DNA from: Mansonella perstans
Lineage: Eukaryota; Nematoda; Chromadorea; Rhabditida; Onchocercidae
DNA length: 64,000 nt
Reading direction: 5' to 3'
Assembly: GCA_037074765.1 (NCBI GenBank)
Contig: JBAMDO010000238.1
Coordinates: forward strand, 16,704 to 80,703
Both the position numbers and the translations under genes were made by a program. A model generated the notes under the pieces. It was given only the letters and a program-made list of their open reading frames with translations, was not told where the DNA came from and searched no databases. Shown here piece after piece: positions 52,128 to 61,377 of this stretch (its first letter is position 1; each line of letters begins with the position of its first letter).

Positions 52128-55100
52128 ATGACAACAAGGCTGATGAGAACTGCTGCAACGACTACACGTGAAGTTGTTCCTATTGTATCAACCAGTAAAG
52201 CACAAAGCCGATCAAATGTGCTTGCTGTATATAAAGAAATGTTAGTTTTTTAAATTCTATTGCAATAAAGCTATATTAATATTTTTTAGAAACTATCATG
52301 TTTCTGCAACCGAAATTCATTTTCGCGACCTGTAACCGCCCCACAACACTTCAAGCCTTGTTGCGTTCACATTCAGCTTGCTAGAATACGAGCCGTTTGA
52401 TAATTCGAACGGTTTTTGAGGAACTTGTTACTTTTACATGATGAAGTATTTTTAAATTATTACTGTGTTATGTTCAGAAATTGCAGCGATATGCTATTAA
52501 TAACAAGAAATAGTAAGGTTGTAAGTAAAGTGTAAAAGTAAAGTGACATGAGACAGAAGGGAAGTGCTTGTATTCTATTAAAATTGAAATTCTTGTATAT
52601 TACCTGAACCTTCACAAAATTTAAAGTACTGATGTTAAACAATGAGTCATCGATGCAGCCTTGCCAACTAATGGCTTGGATGAAGTAGTTGTCAACAAAT
52701 GACAGATATATTGTTGGTTTCTTTAGGAAAATGCGGCTGTGTTGTAGTCAAACATCCTGTAATGCGCAAGTTAAGCTCTTGCCAGAAAATTTGCTGCATT
52801 TAATGCTTGTATACCGCCTAAGAGCTTGGCATGGACTAATAAAAAGTAAAGAAAGATACTTAAAACCTATTGTAATATCATAAATAGTTTTTAGAAATGT
52901 TTGACCTAATTTACGCTTCACATGGAAAAAGTTATGGATTGAAGCATTTATTTACTCGTTCCTTTTTATGTCTTTCCTTCCATTTCTCACCAACTTTAAA
53001 TCTTCAGTTTCCTTAATCCTGCCATTCATTTTACTAATTATTGTATTTACGGGTGTATTGACTGAAACGAAAACACAGGATGGGAAGATCAATTATCGAA
53101 TGCCAGATCAATTATCAAAAAAAAACAGAAGAAAATGATGTATTTTTGAAATATAAAACCGAAGGGATGTTTGTTTCCTATTTTATGCCATACGTTGATA
53201 CATCATCTATCCAGTCTGTCAGGCTATGAACAGTTAAGAATTGTTGCTGTTGTGGAGTCTTTTATACATTTCATGAAATGAAATATTTCTTTATGTCAGT
53301 GCTTTTCTTGTTGAAAATTAGTTCAGGATAAAGACATATAGAAAGGAATGACATTCGCATATGTTTTCATGTTTCCCTTTATGTCTTATCGCAATTTCAG
53401 TTCAATGTTATCATCATTTTTCTTGCATGAAATAACAGAAAGAAGGATAGAAGTCGTCATTATTTTTCAAATTGGTGAAGTATTTGATGTTGTTAGATGT
53501 TTGCAATGACGTAGTTGTCGTAATGATAATAATATTAGTAGGCATTGTAGAAATAATGCAACCGTTCTTGTCGTCGCAATGGTTATAATCGTTATTTTTA
53601 TCTTGGACTCGTCCTTGCATCATCTATATGTGTGTGTGCAGGTTTAGACGAGAAGCGTTGAATCGATTTTGGATATTAATGTTTGAGTTGAAAAATGCAG
53701 TGTCTAAATGCTATTGCTGTGAATGTTGCCACAGTTGCCTAGTATCTTTTTTCAGGAAGGATAAGCCTATATTTGATTGCATGCGTGCTGTTTTTTTTTA
53801 TTCTTTTTTTTTTTTTTTTTTAGACATGAGTATCATGTGAATATGAGTAGTATGCGACAGTTGATAGTTAAGTTTTCTTTTAAATTTAAATATAATGACA
53901 CACTGAATTCATCGGCTCACACATCTGTTCCTCTTGTGGGTGTGTGATTTGTGGTTGGTCGTTGACATTGACTGACCTACTGACGATGATATTCATTTTA
54001 TTCATTCATTGCTCACTAAATATCACTTTTTCACCATCACTTTATGTCTGTGTTATAACACTTCTGTAGATAATTAGTTCTCTTCTTTCAATTTTGCTTT
54101 TTTGCCATGTTTTTTGAGATCAAATATTATGATTTAGCATAGTTATGTTACATTTTGTTGTTGAATGTGTGTGAACGATCGATCTCAATTCAGACTCACG
54201 CATATAGCGTAGCATTGAATTTTTGAACTGATCGAAAATTTATTGGATAAAGAGACCTTTATGTGAAAAAGATGTTCGAAAGAACGCAACTTTCAATCAC
54301 TCCAATCACTGATTCTCAGTTTGTTGGATTATTCGTACTGTATGCCCATATATATATATGTGTTTTTATCTGTGTGCGTGTGTGTGTGTGGTGTGTGTCT
54401 GTGTGTCTTTGTGTGCATTGTTATGGTATAGAAGTATGATGTTATTAATGCTTAAATTGTTATTTGGAGCTATTTCATTTATTTTGGGAATTTAAAATTG
54501 ATTGTCATACTTTTTACCTGAAGAGAAAAAAATCTTTATTGTGGGAATATGCAGCAATTTTGCAACATTTTTCAAATCATTATTTGTTAATTTTTTTGCA
54601 TTTTATGCAGCATAGCTTTGCTTTGCTCGGTAGGATGCGCGAATCATTAATCAAATATGAAGATTATTTGGCCAACTACAGACCCTGTTTCTCTTTACAT
54701 CTAAGCCTTTCGCTTATTTCAGGCAACGCTATGCTCCGGAACTCTACAGAGAATTTCATTTTGAGGATATGCCACTATCCGTTTTTCGGGCAGCTTTAAA
54801 AAAGCAGTATACTAATAATGCACATTTGACTGATTTTCGCGTTATCGATCGGAAAATTGCTGAATGCCGTACAGTAAGACATGTTTTTTTCCTTTGGACT
54901 CTTTGAATTTTTTGCAAAATTTTGTTGCGCTATCAATTCGCTTATTAAACCTATGCTGGAATTTTCGGTTCTAGCAGTTCAACAGTTTATATGTGTTTTT
55001 AACATTTATTACCGAGTTATTTAATTGCAAGGTAATCTAAGATTATGTAGTTTGCTATGAATTCAAATGAGGTCCGTTGAAACAGTTCCTTAAAATTGTG

Positions 55101-55261
55101 TAGGGTCAAATAAAATATTACTTTTTGAATTATTTCAGGTGATGTTGGAATGCAAAAAGTCTTGGTATAACCCATACCATCTACGAAATGTCCTATTCCG
55201 TGAAAATGTTGAAGCGAAACCGAAAGATTTCTTATCAACCTTTCTTAGGAGCAAAAATTAG
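52128..55261 (+). CDS. nuo-3: NADH dehydrogenase (complex I) subunit NDUFA6/B14, LYR family
   Basis: Accessory subunit of mitochondrial complex I that, with the acyl carrier protein, contacts the matrix arm near the quinone channel. Three exons, 52128-52240, 54723-54873 and 55139-55261, GT-AG and in phase, give 128 aa (human NDUFA6 128 or 154 depending on isoform). Signatures: YTNNAHLTDFRVIDRKIAE (human has NAHVTDPRVVD) and the C-terminal AKPKDFLSTFLRSKN (human PRPKDFLSKF). The LYR tripeptide aligns with VYK in NVLAVYKEM; a separate LYR occurs ten residues later in PELYREF. Intron 1 is 2.48 kb, long for this window. Second gene of the cluster; poly(A) signal candidate at 55336-55341. Confidence 0.94.
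54347..54416. repeat. TA/TG microsatellite in NDUFA6 intron 1
   Basis: A CATATATATATATG segment is followed by imperfect TG repeats (TGTGTGCGTG and TGTGTGTGTGGTGTGTGTC units). Lies about 300 nt before exon 2 and adds pyrimidine-poor, purine-alternating DNA prone to length change. Confidence 0.75.
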
Positions 55262-55335
55262 TTCCACTATTAATTATTGATAGATCGTGCTCATTTAATC
55301 GAGCTACTCGTGATGTCGCTTTTATGCTAATGTAT

Positions 55336-55341
55336 AATAAA
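55336..55341 (+). terminator. Poly(A) signal of NDUFA6
   Basis: AATAAA 75 nt after the NDUFA6 stop and about 157 nt before the COQ3 acceptor. This is the typical arrangement at a nematode operon junction, where upstream cleavage and downstream trans-splicing are coupled. Confidence 0.55.
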
Positions 55342-55492
55342 TTTAATCATATTATATATAGTTTCTTATTCTGATATTGGTTCATATCCATTTTCACATT
55401 TTTTGATTTATTAGATTTCGATTGGGGAAAGCGATGTCTTAGATTGGCAAACTTTTTCATTCAGATCAGAAGATTGATTCTTGAACTATAAG

Positions 55493-55498
55493 CTTCAG
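55493..55498 (+). promoter_or_regulatory. Spliced-leader acceptor immediately before COQ3 ATG
   Basis: CTTCAG abuts the ATG of COQ3 at 55499. No upstream exon with compatible coding sequence was found, so the acceptor most simply receives a spliced leader, making a leader-only 5' UTR. Confidence 0.6.
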
Positions 55499-57043
55499 AT
55501 GTTTGCTGGGCTTGGAAAAAGTGCATGTTGCACGTGTAAGCTCCATCGCCTGCTTTTGTATTCAGCGGGACAACGCTTTTATGTTCATTCAAGAAGTCTT
55601 CATTCTCAGCAGACTTCGGTTGATAGCAATGATATGAAAGCTTTCGCAAAATTATTGCCCCATTGGACAAAGGAAGATGGATCCTTTAAAGCATTATATG
55701 CCATGAATCGGCTGCGGGTACCGTTGATTGTTAGTACGATTGGTCAAAAATGTAAACAGGACAATGTAATTTCTTGACTTTAAATATTAAATTATGGTTT
55801 TTTTGAAGTTCCGGCATTGCATTGTCTTATTTGCGATTCTATTCTAGTACTGTAGCCGCTTCATTCCCTTCAGTAGAGACTTTGATATTTCAGAATCCTC
55901 TTTTGGGTTTACGCATTGCTGATATTGGTTGTGGTGGTGGTATATTAACTTTTCCATTGGCGCGTTTGGGAGCTAATGTTGCAGCTGTGGATACCTCCAT
56001 TGATGTCATTGCTTCGGTAGAAGAAACAAAAAATTCTTTCCATCGTACTAATTGCGGTCCAGGCAAAGCAACATTTAAGTGTTCATCGGTTGAAGATTTT
56101 GCTGCAAAAAATGTTGGAAGTAAGGTACATGAATTAATATTCGGTTCATATTCGTTATCTAAGATTTGTTATCTAAATACTGCTACATCGGTTATGCTAC
56201 ATCGTTCTTTGTCAATGAAATTTATTGTCTTCAGTGCCTCTTTTTCCTTCTGCCCTCATTTTTATTAGAAATATGCAGAGTCCTACAAAAATCATTTTTA
56301 ATCACTCTTCAGTGACATACTCTTCAGTGACATTATCCAACAGTGATTTTAAAAGAGGGGATGAGAACTTTTAGGTGACTTTTTATTCGTTAGTAAAATG
56401 GCTTTTTTCATTTTTCTTTCTAGTTTTCGATGCAGTTGTCGCATCTGAAATAATCGAACATGTTGCGGACGTGGAACTATTTGTGGAATCATGCATTCAA
56501 TTAGTGCGTAAAAACGGTGCCCTTTTCTTTACAACCATCAATAAAACTGTCGCCAGCCGAGTGATGGCCATTTGGATGGCAGAGGTTAGCTTTATGATGA
56601 GTTAAATTTTCATTTAAAGTATGAATCATTCAGAAGGAAACGAAAAAGACAAAAAAAAAGAAAAAAACGAGGAAAGATGATAGTTTTTTGAGTTAAAGCT
56701 AATATGAATCATTTGGAAACATCTAAAGTTTTCGTTGATTTTTTGAATATTTCGCAGATTTTCTTGAATTTCAAATTTATTGTTAACTGAGACAAAAACT
56801 AGGAAGCAGTTATTGGAATTAATGTTACGAAGTAAATTATTTCAGAGGGTATTGGGCATTGTTCCATCTGGTATACATAATTGGTCGAAATTTGTTAAAC
56901 CAGAATTTCTGCGAATGATTTTGGAAGAAAATGGTTGTAGCGTGCGTTTATTGCACGGCATGACTTACAATCCTCTCATAAATCATTGGTCATGGAGTCG
57001 GACTACATCGATAAATTATGCTTTAGTTGCCATCAAAAATTAA
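55499..57043 (+). CDS. coq-3: Ubiquinone biosynthesis O-methyltransferase COQ3, mitochondrial
   Basis: SAM-dependent methyltransferase of the matrix-side CoQ complex that performs both O-methylations of ubiquinone synthesis. Four exons: 55499-55765, 55894-56119, 56424-56584 and 56846-57043, GT-AG and in phase, 283 aa. The first about 35 residues are Arg/Ser/Leu/Cys-rich and suit a mitochondrial targeting peptide. Then come [16 protein letters not shown] motif [21 protein letters not shown] (97-116), an acidic SAM ribose end AAVDTS, motif II-like [24 protein letters not shown], and the C-terminal [14 protein letters not shown] and [13 protein letters not shown]. Exon 2 was ended at the good donor A|GTAAGG (56120) because the alternative GTACAT two codons later breaks the frame. 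Third gene of the cluster. Confidence 0.95.
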
Positions 57044-57910
57044 CTATTTACCGCATGCGATGTTTTTTCGAGAAAAATGGATTTGTACACTTCGTAAAAT
57101 CATGAGGAAAAGAGGGAAGAATCATTATTTAGTTACTGTTCGATCACCTTGTCTGGAAATGGTGGTTTTGAGGGTGATATTAACTTCGTTTTGGTTTAAT
57201 GGAAAGAAATGCGGAGAAGTGATCAGATTGGTTAGGTTCGAAAGATTAGAGTTTTTAGATTTGTAGGAATACGTCTTCTTGCCATTACTGTTCTTTTTTT
57301 TTAATCCAATTTCAAATGAACTTCATCATTCCAGCAAATACTTCGTTTTCGTAATGGATGGATTTCGCAAAAAGTTCGGGTCCTACATAAAAAATTGAGT
57401 TAGAACTCGTTCAAATGTCAATGAGTAGCGGATGTTTAATAACGAATAAACAGTATTGTCGACTGAAACTTGATTTGAATTTTATAATTGCCGTGGAAAT
57501 ATCGGGCAATCTTTGTTGCTTGTTTCAATTTTCATTTGTTTCACTTTTCACTCTTACAGTCTGGAAAGCGATTAATGCTTTACGCTAATTTTTGATTACC
57601 TCACTTATAAGATTCTTTGGTGAATGTTTCTTAACATTGCATAGATCACTTTTTTTGTTACTACGTTTTCTCGAATTTGTCCTGAGATCTTCCAAAATGT
57701 GCGTAGTTTTAGGTTTTGCATTACTTTTGATAAAATGAAAATGATAGATTAGCGTGGTTAAGGTCGTTTTCTGCCGCATTCTGGGGTTTGTCGGATTTTT
57801 TTTAGGTATTCTGTGGACAACGCTGTAATAGCTAAGATAACGTGCTTCCGTGGGATATTTGCCATGACACTTTAAATTTGATTTATAGGTGAACTAATTT
57901 TGCAAACATC
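57044..57910. other. Intercistronic region COQ3-GDI
   Basis: 867 nt between stop and next start. An AATAAA at 57445-57450 is the likeliest COQ3 poly(A) signal. ATTTATAG ending at 57888, 22 nt before the GDI ATG, is a likely trans-splice acceptor, with another TTTTTTTAG at about 57804. The spacing from poly(A) signal to acceptor (about 440 nt) is longer than the roughly 100 nt typical of C. elegans SL2 junctions. An open frame overlapping the COQ3 stop into 57266 has no similarity and is taken as 3' UTR. Confidence 0.5.
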
Positions 57911-60547
57911 ATGGATGAGGAATACGATGCCATTGTCCTAGGTACAGGACTGAAGGTACTTCCAACTTTATGTTTCATTTTTATTTCACGCATACTGGGA
58001 TTATGTGGAACTAAAACGCCACTTCCGATTTTTACACTTCTCTTTTTTTTCAAACACTTCCGATTTTTAACATCTGTATTAAGTATTGTTGGGGAACGAT
58101 TTGATTGAAATTGCGAGCTAATAGTTTTCAGGAATGTATACTATCTGGAATGCTGTCAGTGTCAGGCAAGAAAATCCTCCATATTGATCGGAACAATTAT
58201 TATGGTGGCGAATCAGCTTCGTTAACACCACTTGAACAACTTTATGAAAAGTTTTTTGGTAAACAGTTTTTTAAGATTTTTCCAAGTTTTTTTAGAAACT
58301 TGTGGAATTCGAAAAGCATGGGGAATATTTTTATAAATAAAATTTTTAGGTCGGAATGCGAAACCGTCTACTGATATGGGAAGAGGTCGAGATTGGAATG
58401 TTGATCTGATTCCTAAATTCTTGATGGCAAATGGGTCACTTGTTAAGGTTGATTTTCTAGTTTCTTTCCTTTCTGTTTTGCTACAGTAATTCAGGGCTAT
58501 AACTTGGTGACTTCATCGTGAATTTTGTTGTTTTGCAGCTTTTGATACACACTGGCGTGACGCGTTATCTTGAATTCAAGTCGATTGAGGGCTCTTACGT
58601 ATACAAAGGTGGCAAGATTTTCAAAGTTCCGGCCGATGAAATGGAAGCTTTAGCTACAAGTATGTTTTGTTCTGCATTTGATGTCGTGTTTTTTCTGCGG
58701 AATGAAAACAGAGAAATTTCTCGTTAACTTATGGTAATTTTTTTTTTCGTGTCACATTTTTCTGAAGAGGAATGAAATATGCATTGTTTTAGATTTAATG
58801 GGGATGTTCGAAAAGAGACGTTTCAAAAAATTCCTCGTTTGGGTGCAAAATTTCGACATCAACAACAAGGCTACATACGAGGGTCTCGATCCTTCTATGA
58901 CTACAATGCAGCAGGTTGTTTCCTTTCTTTCGTTCAAATTTCATCTTTTTTTTCACAGTTTTGCCTTTCTGAACCACCATTCATTATGTTTATTTTGTCA
59001 GCCTTCTCGCATGTAATTTTGATTGTAATTGAACTGGAAGGGTCAAAGATGTGGCGGTGAGACCATTCATTTTTACGGCAAAATTTATCTTTATTCAAAT
59101 AAGTAGGAAGGACTTGGAGAAAGAAGTTGACGGAAAACTTTGAAATCTTCAAAAATTTGTATGCACATGATCATAAGGCGTTAAGCTTTTAAATTCACAT
59201 AATTTTTGTTGAAAATTTTTTTAAGGTTTATGACAAGTTTGGTTTGGATGAAAATACAGCGGATTTTACTGGTCATGCATTGGCACTCTATCGAGATGAC
59301 AAGTAAGTTTTACATTACCGAACTTTTCGTAAAATTTGAGTTTGATTGTTGTTAAATTTTGTTATCTTTCCAGTTACAAGAATGAACTGTTTGTGCCAAC
59401 AGCTGAAAGGATTCGTTTATATTCCGATTCGTTAGCTCGATATGGGAAATCTCCATATCTATATCCTCTTTATGGTCTTGGCGAACTTCCACAAGGATTT
59501 GCTCGGCATGGAATTTCTTCATTATTTATCACTATTCGATTTAACGTACTGCAATATTTGGAAGTCATAAAAAAGATGTATTTCACGAAAGGGGATTATT
59601 TTATAAAAATTTCAAATTTAGATTGAGTGCTATTTATGGAGGAACATACATGCTTGACAAATCCGTCGACGGTATTGTTTATGAAAATGGCAAAGTTGTT
59701 GGTGTGAAAAGTGGAAACGACATTGCGAAGTGCAAGCAGGTATGCTATGTAATCATTCCATAATGGTAAATTTTTTTTTTTTTTAGACTTTCTGTAGTTA
59801 TAAGATTTTAGAGAGTAAGAAATATCTTATAGGTCTATTGTGATCCGTCATATGTCCCTGATAAAGTGAGGAAAACTGGACAAGTGATTCGGGCCATTTG
59901 CCTTCTAAACCATCCAATACCGAACACCAACGATGCGCAAAGCTGCCAGATAATTATTCCACAAAAGCAAGTTGGACGCCATTACGGTATTTGCATCTTC
60001 ATTTACATATTCTGCATTTCTCGTGTTTTTCACAAAGAGACCATAAATTTTTTGGAAATGATTGAATTCACTGAATTATGTTGCAGATATTTATATTTCT
60101 CTGGTGTCCAACGCAAATATGGTGGCACCTAGTGGGTGGTATATTGCGATGGTTTCAACAACTGTAGAAACAAATAATCCAGAAGCGGAAATTTTGCCAG
60201 GACTGCAGTTGTTGGGTCCCATCACCGAGAAGTTTGTTTACTTCTCTGTTTTATAGTTTGCTTTCATATAGACCAGTAAACCTCCTTCAGTTATGAATAT
60301 AAATAGAACTATTAATTTTGGAATATATCAGCGTACAGGAGAAGTTTTCAGATTTGTGAATGTCTCGGATGTCTATGAGCCAATTGATATGGGTACTGAA
60401 TCGCAAGTGTTTATCTCGCGTTCGTATGATCCAACAACGCATTTTGAGACAACTTGTAAAGATGTATTAGACATATTTCAGCGTGGTACTACCACCGAAT
60501 TTGATTTTACTAAAATTACGCATCTTTCACTAGAAGACCAGGAGTGA
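57911..60547 (+). CDS. gdi-1: Rab GDP-dissociation inhibitor (GDI)
   Basis: Cytosolic carrier that extracts GDP-bound prenylated Rabs from membranes and recycles them. Eleven exons: 57911-57955, 58132-58258, 58350-58447, 58539-58659, 58793-58914, 59226-59302, 59374-59505, 59622-59739, 59833-59986, 60087-60231, 60352-60547; 444 aa (human GDI1 447). Essentially full-length match: [20 protein letters not shown], the GTG dinucleotide-fold remnant, [84 protein letters not shown] and [14 protein letters not shown]. Exon 7 to 8 uses a GC donor (59506-59507, CG|GCATGG). This is the only way to join [11 protein letters not shown] in frame, the nearest GT donor being out of phase. Fourth and last gene of the cluster. 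Confidence 0.97.
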
Positions 60548-61377
60548 TCATTTTATCGATATCATTCTGTATCTTTTTTCTTTACTTTCTGAATTTTTCC
60601 AATTTCTTTAAACGTTTTGATTTATTATTAATGTAAGGTATTTGATATTATTTTAGTTTCTGTTCGTGAATTCTTATGGCTTGACCTCATCTTCTCCCTA
60701 TTTATTTTCAAAAATGTATTGTATGTTTTTACATACAATTACTACCTATCAACTGATCCGTTAAGCCATCTGTTGATCAAAATATAACTTTTCATTTAAA
60801 CTTCTTTAAACTGATGCTTTTGCGCTTGTTTATGCACAGTTTGGTGTTTTGAATTCGTTATAACTTCTCTTAATTTTCTTGCACACAGTAATTGAATTGT
60901 TGAGCTTGCTTTTTTGTTTCAATTCTTTCTGTGCTGGAATAAAGCGAAAAACATTCCTATTAAAGATACTTGCAGTCATTATTAATTGAATACGTACAGT
61001 AGTTCATATCTTGTTGCAACCTTTCTTTTTTTCCTCCCTTATTGTGATCATAAAACAGAATGGTACCTTCTCAGTAATACATTAAGAATAGCGTTACTTA
61101 TTACTCGGACAATACGTCGTGTATTTAAATAAAATAAGAAAACATGGTTATTTCTCGAGTAATGTATTTCACGCTTTTTTTATTTGCTTTTGCTTATATT
61201 CAAATGTTTATGCATGAATTTTACAAATATATAATGCAAAAGTATAGGTTGTGTAATAGGTAGAAAATGTTAGCAAGATATAAGAGAAGTATGCATAACA
61301 AACATACCTTAATCACTCTAAGTAAGTGTCGTCAAGTCTCTAAAGAATTATTTAACAATGAAATATTCACATGAATC
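60548..61377. other. Convergent 3' flanks of GDI and the last gene
   Basis: The plus-strand GDI gene and the minus-strand gene to the right end towards each other here. No coding exon seen. The GDI poly(A) signal candidate is annotated separately. Confidence 0.55.
60938..60943 (+). terminator. Candidate poly(A) signal for GDI
   Basis: AATAAA in GGAATAAAGC context, 390 nt after the GDI stop codon and before the convergent gene. Best candidate among few in this stretch. Confidence 0.45.

Noticed and set aside
55822..55893. In-frame upstream extension of COQ3 exon 2
   Set aside because: Open by chance; joining exon 1 at 55765 to 55894 after TTTCAG reproduces the family sequence, so this is intron.
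57027..57266. Separate 79-codon gene after COQ3
   Set aside because: Overlaps the COQ3 stop in another frame, no similarity, best explained as 3' UTR.
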